A stretch of DNA of 64,000 nucleotides from Ornithinimicrobium humiphilum (GCF_006716885.1 NZ_VFPU01000001.1:558001-622000); one strand, 5' to 3'. Counted from the stretch's first letter, positions 1-11,064 are shown. Numbers and translations: made by a program. The notes: a model not told the origin generated them from the letters alone.

Positions 1-1
1 C

Positions 2-670
2 GTCGAGGAGCTCGCTCACTACTCGGGCGTCCCGGTCTACAACGGCCTGACCGACGAGTGGCACCCGACCCAGATGCTCGCGGACGCGCTGACGATGCTC
101 GAGCACAACGCCGAGGGCCGCGGGCTGGCCGAGACCTCCTTCGCCTACCTCGGCGACGCCCGCAACAACACCGGGCACTCCCTGCTCCTGCTCGCCGCCA
201 AGCTCGGGATGGACGTGCGCATCGCGGCGCCCGAGGCGCTGCAGCCGTCGGCCGAGGTCGTCGACCTGTGCCGCGCGGTCGCCGCGCAGACCGGTGCCAG
301 CCTGACGATCACCGCCGACCCGCACGAGGCCGTCCGCGGTGTGGACTACGTGCACACCGACGTGTGGGTGTCGATGGGCGAGCCGCCCGAGGCGTGGGAC
401 CACCGGATCGACCTGCTGCTGCCGTACCGTGTCGATGCCGCACTGATGTCCGCGACCGGCAACCCGGAGGCCAAGTTCATGCACTGCCTGCCCGCCTTCC
501 ACGACGACCGCACGGCGGTCGGCGCCGCGCTCATGGAGCGCCGGCCCGACCTCGCCGAGGGTGTCGAGGTGACCCACGAGGTCTTCGAGTCGCCGGCGAG
601 CATCGTCTTCGACCAGGCGGAGAACCGCCTGCACACGATCAAGGCGCTGATGGTCGCCACCCTGGTATGA
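2..670 (+). CDS. argF: Ornithine carbamoyltransferase, 3' part (5' end outside window)
   Basis: The enzyme joins carbamoyl phosphate to ornithine to make citrulline, in the cytoplasmic arginine pathway. The window holds the last 222 residues of a family usually about 310-335 long, so roughly the first third is missing. Seen directly: HPTQ near the start of the fragment, the ornithine-side motif DVWVSMGE, the catalytic HCLPAFHD loop, and the C-terminal [15 protein letters not shown] block typical of OTCases. It overlaps the next gene by four bases (ATGA). Anabolic ArgF and catabolic ArcB cannot be separated on this fragment. No arginine deiminase or carbamate kinase gene is visible downstream, so the symbol is the likelier choice rather than proven. 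Confidence 0.93.
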   Translation, partial: VEELAHYSGVPVYNGLTDEWHPTQMLADALTMLEHNAEGRGLAETSFAYLGDARNNTGHSLLLLAAKLGMDVRIAAPEALQPSAEVVDLCRAVAAQTGASLTITADPHEAVRGVDYVHTDVWVSMGEPPEAWDHRIDLLLPYRVDAALMSATGNPEAKFMHCLPAFHDDRTAVGAALMERRPDLAEGVEVTHEVFESPASIVFDQAENRLHTIKALMVATLV

Positions 671-1206
671 CGTCCACCGCCACCCCCGTCCCGGAGGCGC
701 CCACCGATGCGGCGGGCGACCGGCTGCGCGAGCCCGCCCACCGGGTGAGCCCGCGCGCGGTCCGCTACTGGGTCGTCAACTCGCTGATCGGCAATGTCGT
801 CGTGTGGGCGATCCTCTTCGCGGTCTACTGGTTCCTGCCGGACCGCTGGTGGGCCGACGCCCTCGGCTGGCTGTTCGTGGTGATCATGGCCGTCAACGTG
901 GTCGAGGTCCTCGTCGAGCCGACGATCCGCTACCGGCGCACCCGCTGGGAGGTCGCCGGCGACAAGGTCTTCGTGCAGACCGGCTGGCTCTCGCGCGACC
1001 AGCGCATCGCCCCGTTGTCGCGGGTGCAGACGGTCGACACCCATCGCGGAGCGGTCATGCGCCTCTACGGCCTGGCCAACATCACGGTGACCACAGCGTC
1101 GGCGGCCGGCCCCATCACGATCCCGTGCCTCGACAGCGATCTCGCCGACCGCGTGACGGCCGACCTGGCCCGGATCACCGGCCAGACCCACGGGGACGCC
1201 ACGTGA
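667..1206 (+). CDS. Bacterial PH-domain membrane protein (YdbS-like)
   Basis: Predicted 179-residue membrane protein of the bPH2 (YdbS) family. Two hydrophobic segments at about residues 36-56 and 65-84 precede a PH-like domain at about 88-165, with the family phrase [10 protein letters not shown] followed by [21 protein letters not shown]. The ATG lies inside the OTCase stop (ATGA) and the gene overlaps the next one by GTGA, so the genes are probably translationally coupled. In Bacillus, YdbS and YdbT act together and are linked to resistance to certain amylocyclicin-type bacteriocins. That role is known from the family and is not shown here. Confidence 0.85.
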   Translation: MTSTATPVPEAPTDAAGDRLREPAHRVSPRAVRYWVVNSLIGNVVVWAILFAVYWFLPDRWWADALGWLFVVIMAVNVVEVLVEPTIRYRRTRWEVAGDKVFVQTGWLSRDQRIAPLSRVQTVDTHRGAVMRLYGLANITVTTASAAGPITIPCLDSDLADRVTADLARITGQTHGDAT

Positions 1207-2810
1207 CCGCAGGCGACCTGCCGCCACCGACCGGTGCACCCGTCGCGCCGGAGGCGGCCCCGCCCCCTCCGCCGGACGGTGCCGACGGCGGGTGGCGGCG
1301 GCAGAGCCCGCGGATGCTGCTCGTGCACCCGCTGCGCATCCTCCGGAGCTTCGCCGTGCCGCTGGTGGTGGGCATGTTCGGCGTCTCCCGCGGCTCCGAC
1401 GACGAGGGTGGGCCCTGGTGGCTGCTCGTCGCGGCAGCCGGTGCGGTGATCGCAGTCGGCGCCGGTGTCGCGTCGTGGTTCATCACCCGCTACCGCTTCA
1501 CCGACGAGCAGCTGCAGCTGCGCACGGGCCTGCTGAGCCGGCGCATCCTCACCGCCCCCCTCGACCGCGTCCGCAGCGTCGACATCGAGTCGTCCCCGCT
1601 GCACCGGGTCCTCGGGCTGGCCAAGGTCAAGGTCGGCACCGGCGTCGACTCGACCAGGATCGAGCTCGACGGCGTCAGCACCGCGCAGGCCACCGAGCTG
1701 CGGACCTACCTGCTGCAGCGCGCGACGGAGGCCGAGGACGGTCCCGCGGCGCCGGTGGAGACGTCGCACGGCGAGCAGGTGGCCGAGGAGGCGCCCCCGC
1801 TCCGCCAGGACGAGGTCGAGCTGGCCCGCATCGACTGGAGCTGGCTGCGGTTCGCGCCGTTCAGCCTCTCCAGCCTCGTCGTGGTCGCCGGTGTCGCCGG
1901 TGTGCTCTCGCAGTTCGGGGACGACCTGCCGATCTACGAGCTCGAGGTCGCCGAGCAGGCCTGGCAGTGGGTGGTCGCCCAGGCCGTGCTCCTGCTGCTC
2001 GTGGCCGCGCTGCTGGCGATCGTCGTGGGCTGGGTGGTGGTCTCCACGCTCAGCTACGTCCTCACCTGGTGGAACCTGCGCGTCGTGCGCGAACCGAACG
2101 GCAACCTGCGCATCACCCGCGGGCTGCTCACCACCCACAGCCAGACCGTGGAGCGGGCCAAGGTCCGCGGTGCGCGGATGGGCGAGCCCTTCCTGCTGCG
2201 GCTCGTCCGCGGCGCCGAGCTGACCGCGATCGCCACGGGCGTGGGCACCGGCGGCACGATCAAGGTGCTGCCACCGGCCCCGCGCGAGGTCGTGACCGCC
2301 GTGGGCCACGAGCTGCTCGAGGAGACCGGGCCGCTGAGCATGGCGCTCACCGGGCACGGCCCCGCGGCCCGCCGGCGCATCCACGTCCGTCACCAGTGGG
2401 GCACCCTGATCCTCGCCGCGCTCGTCGCCGTCCCCACGTGGGTGACCGACGTCTGGTGGTTCGACCGCATACCCGGGTGGACGCCGCTGGCGGTCCTGGC
2501 CGTCCTCGGGCTGCTCAACGTGGTCGTCGCCGAGAGCGCCTGGCGCAACCTCGGCCACGGACTGACCGAACGCCACCTCGTCGTCCAGACCGGCGCCTTC
2601 ATCCGCACCCGTGAGGTGCTCGAGGTGGCCGGAGTCATCGGCTGGGTGGTGCAGCAGTCCTTCTTCCAGCGCCGCCGCGACCTGTGCGACCTGGTCGCCA
2701 CGACGGCCGCCGGCGCCGAGCAGGTCACGGCTCCCGACATCCCCGTGGAGCTGGCCGTCCGCCTGGCCCGCCGGGCGACACCGGGAATGCTGGAGGACCT
2801 CCTGACGTAG
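1203..2810 (+). CDS. Multi-PH-domain membrane protein (YdbT-like)
   Basis: 535-residue partner of the preceding gene. I chose the GTG overlapping its stop because an acidic, proline-rich N-terminus (PPPPPDGADGG) leads directly into the first hydrophobic pair. Seen: repeated units of a hydrophobic pair followed by a bPH2 domain. Examples are ITRYRFTDEQLQLRTGLLSR near residue 95, LTWWNLRVV about residue 290 and a last unit near residue 450 (GLTERHLVVQTGAF). This architecture of several PH units matches YdbT. It likely forms a membrane complex with the YdbS-like protein. Substrate and ligand are unknown. Confidence 0.85.
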   Translation: MTAGDLPPPTGAPVAPEAAPPPPPDGADGGWRRQSPRMLLVHPLRILRSFAVPLVVGMFGVSRGSDDEGGPWWLLVAAAGAVIAVGAGVASWFITRYRFTDEQLQLRTGLLSRRILTAPLDRVRSVDIESSPLHRVLGLAKVKVGTGVDSTRIELDGVSTAQATELRTYLLQRATEAEDGPAAPVETSHGEQVAEEAPPLRQDEVELARIDWSWLRFAPFSLSSLVVVAGVAGVLSQFGDDLPIYELEVAEQAWQWVVAQAVLLLLVAALLAIVVGWVVVSTLSYVLTWWNLRVVREPNGNLRITRGLLTTHSQTVERAKVRGARMGEPFLLRLVRGAELTAIATGVGTGGTIKVLPPAPREVVTAVGHELLEETGPLSMALTGHGPAARRRIHVRHQWGTLILAALVAVPTWVTDVWWFDRIPGWTPLAVLAVLGLLNVVVAESAWRNLGHGLTERHLVVQTGAFIRTREVLEVAGVIGWVVQQSFFQRRRDLCDLVATTAAGAEQVTAPDIPVELAVRLARRATPGMLEDLLT

Positions 2811-2818
2811 TCGTTCGT

Positions 2819-3208
2819 ATGAGCGACTTCGAGGAGATGCTGCGCGGCCTCGGCCAGGGGGACGGGCCCGTCGGGATCCCGGACGACGGCGACCTCGACG
2901 ACCACGCCCGCTACGACCGCGCCACCTTCCTCTTCGAGACGAAGAGCTACAGCCGCGCGGCCGCGCTGCTCGAGCCCCTGGTGGAGGCCGAGCCCCACAA
3001 CGCCGAGGTCGCCCTGCTGCTGGCGCGCTCCTACTACTACGCCGCCGCCCTCGGCCGGGCGGAGGAGGTGCTGCGCTCGATGATCGAGCGCTGGCCCAGC
3101 GACGCCTACGCCCACCTCATGCTCGCGCGCACCCTGCAGCGCGCCGGACGGGCGCAGGAGGGGGCCCCGCACCTGAAGATCGCCGAGGCCATGGGGCTCG
3201 ACGCCTGA
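2819..3208 (+). CDS. Small tetratricopeptide-repeat protein
   Basis: 129-residue soluble protein. After an acidic N-terminus it shows about three helical TPR-type repeats: YDRATFLFETKSYSRAAALL, then AEVALLLARSYYYAAALGRA, then AYAHLMLARTLQRAG. Nothing suggests a signal peptide or membrane segment. It begins 9 bases after the YdbT-like stop and ends at a hairpin shared with the convergent mannosyltransferase gene. TPR proteins act as protein-binding scaffolds, and the partner here cannot be named. The tetratricopeptide call is firm; the biological role is unknown. Confidence 0.82.
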   Translation: MSDFEEMLRGLGQGDGPVGIPDDGDLDDHARYDRATFLFETKSYSRAAALLEPLVEAEPHNAEVALLLARSYYYAAALGRAEEVLRSMIERWPSDAYAHLMLARTLQRAGRAQEGAPHLKIAEAMGLDA

Positions 3209-3220
3209 CGGTCCGTCAGG
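3204..3220. terminator. Bidirectional hairpin containing both stop codons
   Basis: A perfect 7-bp stem (CCTGACG / CGTCAGG) with a 3-base loop. The stop codon of the TPR gene lies in one arm and the stop codon of the convergent mannosyltransferase gene in the other. There is no T-tract, as is usual for high-GC terminators. Confidence 0.55.
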
Positions 3221-4820
3221 TCCAGAAGTCGAACCACAGCCTCAGGTTCCACTCCGAGCGCGGGATGACCTGCGCCGTGTGCACGGGGAAGTACCAGACG
3301 AACCACGCGGTCGCCAGCACCACGTAGACGACGACGGCGACCGCGCCCCACCGGCGCCGCTCCGGCGACGCGTCGGCCCGGCCGAGCACCAGCCCGAGGC
3401 AGCAGACCACGACGAGCACGAGCCACGGCACGAAGGCCACCGCGTAGAAGCTGTAGATCGTGCGGGTCTGGTAGAGGAACCACGGGAACCATCCCGCCAC
3501 CACCCCGGAGAGGGCCGCGCCCGCGCGCCAGTCGCGACGCAGCAGCCACAGGAAGGCCACGACGAGCAGGCCGAGCGTGGCGCCCCACCACACGAAGAGG
3601 TTGCCGAGCGAGGCGATGTACTCCACGCAGCTGGCGGCCTCGCAGCCCTTCTCGCCCCGCGTGGGCCACTCGGCGTAGAAGAGCGTGGGGCGCCACTGCA
3701 CGCTCCAGCTCCACGGGTTGGACTTCCAGGCGTGCTCGTTCTGCAGCCCGACGTGGAAGGTCATCATCTCCACGTGGTAGGCCCACAGCGAGCGCAGCGG
3801 GTCGGGCACGAGCGCCGCGAGCGAGCCCGGGCCGGCCGGGTGGTCGACCGCCCAGTTCCGCTTCCAGCCCTTGTCGGTGACGAACCAGCCGGTCCAGGTG
3901 GTGACGTAGGTGACCAGGGCGACGGGCACCATCGCCAGGAACGCGGGTATGCCGTCGCGCACCGCCCCGCCGACGAACCAGCCTCGGGCCCCGGCGGTGC
4001 GGCGCGCCCCGAGGTCCCACCAGACGGTCATCAGCCCGAAGACCGCCAGGAAGTAGAGGCCCGACCACTTGGTGCCGATGCACAGCCCCAGGCTGACCCC
4101 CGCCGCGATCCGCCACCAGCGCACGCCGAGTCCCGGCCCCCAGCGCCGCACCCACCGGCGCACGGTCGAGGTGGGGGCCGGGTCGGCGCGCACCCGCTCC
4201 AGCCAGGGTCCCCAGCGGGTGGCCAGCCGCCTCCGGCCCTGCTCACGGTCGAGGAGCAGGAAGAGGAAGGCCAGCAGCGCCCACCACATGACGAAGATGT
4301 CGAGCAGCCCGATCCGCGACTGCACGAAGTGGTGCCCGTCCATCGCGAGGAGGGCGGCCGCGCTGATCGCCAGGAGGGCGTTCTGCCACAGGTGCCAGGC
4401 GATCCGCCCCAGGACGAGGATCGACAGCGTGCCCACGACGGCCGACGACAGCCGCCAGCCGGTGGGGGAGTCCGGGCCGAGGAGCATCTCGCCGAGCGCG
4501 ATCATCCACTTGCCGACGGGTGGGTGGACGACGAGATCGGGGACGTCGTCCCAGATGTCCATCGTGCCGTTCGTGAAGAGGGCGTTGGGGTCCTCGATCG
4601 CGTCCTTGATCTCGCGCTCGTGGCCGTAGAGCCGCAGCGACCAGGCCTGCTTCACGTAGTAGGTCTCGTCGAAGACGAGGCGGCCCGGATGGCCCAGGCG
4701 CCACAGCCGCAGGGCGCCGCCGACGACGGTCACCAGGAGGATCCCCACCCACGCGATCCGGTTCGAGCGCACCAGGGTGCGGGGCTCCGGCCCGAGCAGC
4801 CGTGCCCGCAACAACTCCAT
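3216..4820 (-). CDS. pmt: Dolichyl-phosphate-mannose--protein mannosyltransferase (PMT)
   Basis: Polytopic GT39 enzyme that transfers mannose from polyprenyl-phosphate-mannose to secreted proteins at the outer face of the membrane, homologous to Rv1002c of M. tuberculosis. With the start used here it is 534 residues. Seen: the acidic DETYYVK motif in the first extracytoplasmic loop, which is required in the family, HPPVGKW, HFVQSRIGLLD, and about ten hydrophobic segments. I chose the ATG at 4820 because a TACGAT -10 box ends 7 bases upstream, which makes a leaderless transcript. Two in-frame ATGs upstream (4829 and 4868) overlap or precede that box. In many actinobacteria pmt is divergent from rsmI; here sdhCAB lies between them. 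Confidence 0.92.
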   Translation of the reverse strand: MELLRARLLGPEPRTLVRSNRIAWVGILLVTVVGGALRLWRLGHPGRLVFDETYYVKQAWSLRLYGHEREIKDAIEDPNALFTNGTMDIWDDVPDLVVHPPVGKWMIALGEMLLGPDSPTGWRLSSAVVGTLSILVLGRIAWHLWQNALLAISAAALLAMDGHHFVQSRIGLLDIFVMWWALLAFLFLLLDREQGRRRLATRWGPWLERVRADPAPTSTVRRWVRRWGPGLGVRWWRIAAGVSLGLCIGTKWSGLYFLAVFGLMTVWWDLGARRTAGARGWFVGGAVRDGIPAFLAMVPVALVTYVTTWTGWFVTDKGWKRNWAVDHPAGPGSLAALVPDPLRSLWAYHVEMMTFHVGLQNEHAWKSNPWSWSVQWRPTLFYAEWPTRGEKGCEAASCVEYIASLGNLFVWWGATLGLLVVAFLWLLRRDWRAGAALSGVVAGWFPWFLYQTRTIYSFYAVAFVPWLVLVVVCCLGLVLGRADASPERRRWGAVAVVVYVVLATAWFVWYFPVHTAQVIPRSEWNLRLWFDFWT

Positions 4821-4827
4821 GACGGCC

Positions 4828-4833
4828 ATCGTA
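4828..4833 (-). promoter_or_regulatory. -10 box, leaderless pmt promoter
   Basis: TACGAT on the minus strand, 7 bases before the ATG at 4820. This is the spacing expected when transcription begins at or next to the start codon, and it decides the start chosen for pmt. Confidence 0.5.
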
Positions 4834-4874
4834 GGTGCTGGGAGGTCGCTGACCTTCCCGTGCGTCACGGGTAG

Positions 4875-4880
4875 TAACCT
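4875..4880 (+). promoter_or_regulatory. -10 box, leaderless sdhC promoter
   Basis: TAACCT followed by 6 bases and then the GTG of sdhC. There is no Shine-Dalgarno sequence between them, so the sdh operon mRNA probably starts at the GTG. Confidence 0.55.
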
Positions 4881-4886
4881 GCCCCC

Positions 4887-5585
4887 GTGGCCACATCAAC
4901 CCTTCCTGCGCGCGCCGACCGCAAGGTGACCTCCAGCATCGTGCTGAAGACGGTCATGGCGGCCAGCGGACTGTTCTTCATCGGTTACCTGTTGCTGCAC
5001 ATGTACGGCAACCTGATGATCCTGTCGGGGAGGGAGGCGTTCGACGAGTACGCCCACCACATCCGCACCTTCGGCGAGCCGATGCTCCCGGAGAAGGGTC
5101 TGCTCTGGGTGCTGCGCGTCGGCCTGATCGTGGCCGTGGTCGCGCACGTCTGGACGGGTATGGCGCTGTGGCGCCGGGCCCAGCAGGCCCGCACCACCCG
5201 CTACGTCAAGAAGCGCAGCGGCTACGGTAACTTCTACGCCAAGGCCATGCGCTGGGGGGGCCTGGCGATCCTCGCCTTCGTGATCTTCCACCTCATGCAC
5301 TTCACCTGGCAGACGGTGACGATCGGCGAGGCGCACGCCAGCCCGGCCGCGCGCGTCATCGACAGCTTCGGCCACTGGTGGGGCGTGGCGATCTACGCCC
5401 TGGCCATGATCTTCCTCGGCATGCACCTGCTCCACGGCATCTGGGGCGCCGCCATGACCCTCGGCCTCAACACCTCCCTGCGCCGGGCCGAGCAGATCCG
5501 CCTGACCTCGATCGTGGTCACGACGATCATCGTCGTCGGCTTCCTCATCCCGCCGTTCGCCATCCTGTTCGGCCTCGTCGACTAA
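4887..5585 (+). CDS. sdhC: Succinate dehydrogenase cytochrome b subunit
   Basis: 232-residue membrane anchor of succinate:quinone oxidoreductase, of the single-subunit b558 type that carries the haem and quinone site. About five hydrophobic segments are visible, starting near residues 20-40 ([16 protein letters not shown]) and ending with a C-terminal segment. Conserved histidines suited to haem ligation are present ([31 protein letters not shown]). It is the first gene of sdhCAB, and no separate sdhD is needed in this type. The GTG start is supported by the leaderless promoter spacing. Confidence 0.93.
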   Translation: MATSTLPARADRKVTSSIVLKTVMAASGLFFIGYLLLHMYGNLMILSGREAFDEYAHHIRTFGEPMLPEKGLLWVLRVGLIVAVVAHVWTGMALWRRAQQARTTRYVKKRSGYGNFYAKAMRWGGLAILAFVIFHLMHFTWQTVTIGEAHASPAARVIDSFGHWWGVAIYALAMIFLGMHLLHGIWGAAMTLGLNTSLRRAEQIRLTSIVVTTIIVVGFLIPPFAILFGLVD

Positions 5586-5599
5586 GGACCCGCAGAGAC

Positions 5600-7581
<1,982 letters not shown>

Positions 7582-7585
<4 letters not shown>

Positions 7586-8322
7586 AGCTTGCCCTCAGCA
7601 TCTGGCGCCAGGAGAACCCCTCCGCGCCGGGCCGGATGGTCCGTTACGACGTCGACGGCGTGTCCGAGGACAGCTCCTTCCTCGAGATGCTCGACCTGCT
7701 CAACGAGCAGCTCACCGAGAAGGGCGAGGAGCCGGTCGCGTTCGACTCCGACTGCCGCGAGGGCATCTGCGGCATGTGCGGCGTCGTCATCAACGGCGAG
7801 GCCCACGGCCCGGAGCGCACCACGACCTGCCAGCTCCACATGCGGTCCTTCAAGGACGGCGACGAGATCGTCATCGAGCCCTGGCGCGCCGACCCGTTCC
7901 CGGTGATCAAGGACCTCGTCGTCGACCGCGGCGCGTTCGACCGCATCATCGCCGCGGGCGGCTACATCTCCGCCAACACCGGCTCCGCCCCGGACGCGCA
8001 CGCCACCCCGGTCCCGAAGGAGAACGCCGACCGCGCCTTCATGGCCGCCGAGTGCATCGGCTGCGGCGCCTGCGTCGCGGCCTGCCCCAACGGCTCGGCC
8101 TCGCTGTTCATGGGTGCCAAGATCACCCACCTCGGCGAGCTGCCGCAGGGCCAGCCCGAGCGCTGGAGCCGCGTCGCGGCCATGACCGAGCAGCACGACT
8201 CGGAGGGCTTCGGCGGCTGCACCAACCTCGGCGAGTGCACCCGTGCCTGCCCCAAGGGCATCCCGCTCAACGTCATCTCCCAGATGAACGCCGACCTGCG
8301 GCGCGCGGGCTACGGCCGCTGA
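7582..8322 (+). CDS. sdhB: Succinate dehydrogenase iron-sulfur subunit
   Basis: 246-residue electron-transfer subunit between flavin and quinone. The N-terminal plant-type ferredoxin domain has a [2Fe-2S] set at Cys58, Cys63, Cys66 and Cys83 ([10 protein letters not shown] then TTTCQLH). The C-terminal domain carries the [4Fe-4S] motif [14 protein letters not shown] and the [3Fe-4S] motif [16 protein letters not shown]. The GTG start overlaps the sdhA stop, so translation is coupled. A long perfect hairpin follows and closes the operon. Confidence 0.96.
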
Positions 8323-8337
8323 GCATCCCCGCACCGT

Positions 8338-8378
8338 CGACGACCCCCTGCCCGACCCCGTCGGGCAGGGGGTCGTCG
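8338..8378 (+). terminator. sdhCAB terminator
   Basis: A perfect 18-bp stem with a 5-base loop (CCCCG), 15 bases after the sdhB stop and without a T-tract. Its 3' arm ends two bases before the -10 box of rsmI, so terminator and promoter abut. Confidence 0.85.
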
Positions 8379-8380
8379 TC

Positions 8381-8386
8381 TAGGTT
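8381..8386 (+). promoter_or_regulatory. -10 box, leaderless rsmI promoter
   Basis: TAGGTT, 6 bases before the rsmI ATG. The corresponding -35 position falls inside the sdh terminator hairpin. Confidence 0.6.
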
Positions 8387-8392
8387 GAGGCC

Positions 8393-9232
8393 ATGACCAC
8401 CGGAGCGCTCGTCCTCGCCGCCACCCCCATCGGCGACGCCCGCGACGCGAGTCCGCGCCTGGTCGAGGAGCTCGTCGGCGCCGACGTTGTCGCGGCCGAG
8501 GACACCCGCCGGCTGCGGCGCCTCACCGACCGGCTCGGCGTCGTCGTCGGCGGCGAGGTCGTCAGCTATCACGAGCACAACGAGGCCTCCCGCACCCCGG
8601 AGCTGGTCGAGCGCATCGCCGGCGGGGCCAGGGTCCTCCTCGTCACCGACGCGGGTATGCCGTCGGTCTCCGACCCGGGCTACCGACTCGTGGCCGCCTG
8701 CGTCGAGCAGGACCTGCCGGTCACCTGCGTCCCCGGCCCGTCGGCGGTGCTCATGGCACTGGCGGTCTCTGGGCTGCCGGTCGACCGGTTCTGCTTCGAG
8801 GGGTTCCTGCCGCGGAAGCCGGGGGAGCGAGCCCGGGCCCTGGCCGCGCTGGCGGCGGAGCCGCGCACGATGGTCTTCTTCGAGGCTCCGCACCGGCTGG
8901 CCGCCACCCTCGCCGCGATGGCGCAGGCCCTGGGCGAGGACCGCCCGGCGGCCGTCTGCCGGGAGCTCACCAAGACCTACGAGGAGGTCCGCCGGGGCGG
9001 CCTCGGCGAACTCGCCGCCTGGGCCGAGGAGGGGGTCAAGGGCGAGATCACCGTCGTCGTCTCCGGCGCCGACCCTGCCGCCGGTCCGGCGGTCGCGGTC
9101 GAGGACGTGCTGCCCGAGGTGCTCGAGCGGGTCGCCGGGGGCGAGCGTCTCAAGGACGTCTGCCGCGAGCTGTCCGCCCGCACCGGCCTGCCGGTCAAGG
9201 AGATCTACGCCGCGACGGTCGCGGCCCGCTAG
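8393..9232 (+). CDS. rsmI: 16S rRNA (cytidine-1402-2'-O)-methyltransferase
   Basis: 279-residue SAM-dependent methyltransferase of the tetrapyrrole-methylase fold that modifies C1402 in the ribosomal decoding centre. Seen: the N-terminal LAATPIGD strand-loop, AAEDTRRLRRL, SYHEHNE, the SAM-binding VTDAGMPSVSDPG, VPGPSAVLMAL, and FFEAPHRL followed by CRELTKTYEEV. These are hallmark RsmI blocks. It is transcribed alone from a leaderless promoter next to the sdh terminator. The usual divergent partner pmt is about 3.6 kb away on the other side of sdhCAB. Confidence 0.95.
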   Translation: MTTGALVLAATPIGDARDASPRLVEELVGADVVAAEDTRRLRRLTDRLGVVVGGEVVSYHEHNEASRTPELVERIAGGARVLLVTDAGMPSVSDPGYRLVAACVEQDLPVTCVPGPSAVLMALAVSGLPVDRFCFEGFLPRKPGERARALAALAAEPRTMVFFEAPHRLAATLAAMAQALGEDRPAAVCRELTKTYEEVRRGGLGELAAWAEEGVKGEITVVVSGADPAAGPAVAVEDVLPEVLERVAGGERLKDVCRELSARTGLPVKEIYAATVAAR

Positions 9233-9324
9233 CCGGTTCCAACTCTCGACCCTCCCACCGAGGGGTCGCGTGCGGCAGACTGTGCACGTCGTCTCGACGG
9301 AGAGGCGGGGAAGCGAGGACGTCG

Positions 9325-9756
9325 TTGCTGCACATCAACTGGCGGGCGATCGCCGCCGGGCTGGTCGGAGGCCTGCTGGCCGCGATGGTCGGCAGCTACG
9401 CCCTGACGACCGGGCTGGTCGGCCATCCCGACTCCTACACGAGCTCGGGCATCCTCTGGGCCGCCGGCGCCGCACTCGCCGGGGGCGTGGCCGCGACCGC
9501 TCTCGGCTGGGGGCTCAACGCCCGGCGCGAGGCGGGGCTCGGCGGCATCGCCGCGATCGTCTCCCTGATGGGGGCCTTCGGCTCGACCGCCGCGTGGGCG
9601 TCCTCGGTCTCCCCCGTGCTCAGCGTCTGGCAGCTCGTCGTGGCCTCGGTGCTCATGCTCGGCCTCAGCCTGCTCGCGCTCGTCACCGTCTGCGGCACGA
9701 CGGCCGCGGTGCTCAAGCCCGCGTCGCTGCAGCGCGAGCGGGAAGCCCTGGTCTGA
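9325..9756 (+). CDS. Hypothetical four-helix membrane protein
   Basis: 143-residue protein of unknown function. Four hydrophobic segments are visible at about residues 6-28, 42-62, 74-92 and 100-128, with no signal-cleavage site and no recognisable catalytic motif. I used the TTG start because GCGAGGA lies about 5 bases upstream and no in-frame ATG or GTG fits better. It ends 7 bases before the end of the convergent ribbon-helix-helix gene. The product is described only as an integral membrane protein. Confidence 0.62.
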   Translation: MLHINWRAIAAGLVGGLLAAMVGSYALTTGLVGHPDSYTSSGILWAAGAALAGGVAATALGWGLNARREAGLGGIAAIVSLMGAFGSTAAWASSVSPVLSVWQLVVASVLMLGLSLLALVTVCGTTAAVLKPASLQREREALV

Positions 9757-9762
9757 CGTCGC

Positions 9763-10047
9763 TCAGCCGTCCTCATGCGGCCCGTCCTGCGACGCCGCGT
9801 CCTTCGGCGGGCGGCCGCGCCGGGGCAGGGGGTCCGCGTCGCGGGGCGCCCGTCCCGCCGAGCGCAGGGCGTCGCGCAGCACCATCTCGATCTGGGCGTT
9901 GACGGAGCGCAGCTCGTCCGCGGCCCAGCGCTGCAGCGCCTCGTGCACGGCGGGGTCGAGCCGCAGCAGGACGGACTTGCGCTGCGGCTTCGGCCGCCGC
10001 TGCCGCGGCTCCTCGGTGGCTCCGATGTCGTCGTCCACGCTGCTCAC
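9763..10047 (-). CDS. Ribbon-helix-helix (Arc-type) DNA-binding protein
   Basis: 94-residue protein with a central ribbon-helix-helix domain. A basic beta strand [15 protein letters not shown] is followed by two helices ([20 protein letters not shown]), with the family's SVNAQIE turn. It is flanked by basic, disordered ends ([10 protein letters not shown] and RRGRPPK). The GTG start lies 4 bases after the stop of the SPFH gene, so the two form one operon. It is a plausible autoregulator of the operon through the palindrome at 11044-11064. No toxin gene accompanies it, so I do not call it an antitoxin. Confidence 0.8.
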   Translation of the reverse strand: MSSVDDDIGATEEPRQRRPKPQRKSVLLRLDPAVHEALQRWAADELRSVNAQIEMVLRDALRSAGRAPRDADPLPRRGRPPKDAASQDGPHEDG

Positions 10048-10050
10048 CCG

Positions 10051-11022
10051 TCAGGTGTAGAGCGACCCCGTGTTGACGACGGGGGTCGTGCCCCGCTCGG
10101 AGCAGAGCACCACCAGCAGGTTGGAGACCATGGCGGCCTTGCGCTCGTCGTCGAGCTCGACGATGTCCTGGGCCTCGAGCTGGCGCAGGGCGCTGTCGAC
10201 CATGCCGACCGCGCCGTCGACGATCTTCTCGCGGGCCGCGATGATCGCCGAGGCCTGCTGGCGCTGGAGCATCGCCTGGGCGATCTCGGGGGCGTAGGCC
10301 AGGGCGGAGATCCGCACCTCGATGACCTCCAGGCCGGCAAGGATGATCCGCTCGGCGACCTCGGCCGCGAGCTCGCGGGAGATGACGTCGGTGTCGCCGC
10401 GCAGCGTGACCTCGGTGGCGTCGTTGTCGTAGGGGTGGCTCATCGCCACGTGGCGCAGCGCCGACTCGGCCTGGACGGCCACGAAGTCCTCGTACTCCTC
10501 CACGGCGAAGGTCGCCTTGGCGGTGTCGGCCACCTGCCAGACCACGATCGCGGCGATGTTGATCGGGTTGCCGTCGGCGTCGTTGACCTTGAGCTCGTTG
10601 GTCTCGAAGTTGTGGACGCGCACCGAGACGGTCTTGCGGGTGCTCAGCGGCACGACCATGCGCAGGCCAGGCTTGCGGACGGTGCCGAAGTAGCGCCCGA
10701 AGAACTGGACGACCTTGGTCTGGCCGGGCGCGATGATCGTCAGCGAGGCGAGCAGCAGGATGCCCAGGAGGGTGACGGCGCCGCCGCCGACGAGCTGCGG
10801 CACACCGCCCTCGCCGGCGTCGTTGGCGATCGCGCCCAGGACGAACTGCCAGCCCCCGACGCCCAGGACCGCCAGGGCGACCACCAGGGCGAGGAATCCG
10901 TCGACGGACCACGCCGGGCGCTCGGAGATGTCGACGCGGGTGCCGTCCACCCCCACGGGGCGGCCGGCCGGGTCACCACCCATCGACTCGTCGACGGCGG
11001 GTGCGGGAACGTTCGTGCTCAT
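10051..11022 (-). CDS. SPFH/Band-7 domain protein
   Basis: 323-residue membrane-anchored stomatin/prohibitin-like protein. An N-terminal cytoplasmic stretch leads into two hydrophobic segments at about residues 35-55 and 70-90. The SPFH domain follows ([18 protein letters not shown], then [20 protein letters not shown]), with a helical C-terminal region containing [24 protein letters not shown]. The chosen ATG has the strong ribosome site GAAGGGG 8 bases upstream; an earlier in-frame ATG lies inside the promoter palindrome. SPFH proteins scaffold membrane microdomains. Its specific role is unknown. Confidence 0.88.
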   Translation of the reverse strand: MSTNVPAPAVDESMGGDPAGRPVGVDGTRVDISERPAWSVDGFLALVVALAVLGVGGWQFVLGAIANDAGEGGVPQLVGGGAVTLLGILLLASLTIIAPGQTKVVQFFGRYFGTVRKPGLRMVVPLSTRKTVSVRVHNFETNELKVNDADGNPINIAAIVVWQVADTAKATFAVEEYEDFVAVQAESALRHVAMSHPYDNDATEVTLRGDTDVISRELAAEVAERIILAGLEVIEVRISALAYAPEIAQAMLQRQQASAIIAAREKIVDGAVGMVDSALRQLEAQDIVELDDERKAAMVSNLLVVLCSERGTTPVVNTGSLYT

Positions 11023-11043
11023 GGTGGTTACCCCTTCGTAGCG

Positions 11044-11064
11044 GTGATAACTGAATGATATCAC
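11044..11064 (-). promoter_or_regulatory. Promoter with overlapping palindromic operator (SPFH operon)
   Basis: An AT-rich island in GC-rich DNA. GTGATA at 11044-11049 and TATCAC at 11059-11064 form an inverted repeat, and TGATATCA at 11056-11063 is itself palindromic. A minus-strand TATCAT (-10) lies inside. A repressor bound here would block the SPFH/RHH operon, and the ribbon-helix-helix protein is the obvious candidate. Confidence 0.5.

Noticed and set aside
4829-4868. Upstream ATGs as the pmt start
   Set aside because: The ATG at 4829 overlaps the -10 box and the one at 4868 lies upstream of it. The leaderless spacing supports 4820.
9763-10047. Antitoxin of a toxin-antitoxin pair
   Set aside because: The only operon partner is an SPFH scaffold protein and no toxin-like gene adjoins it.
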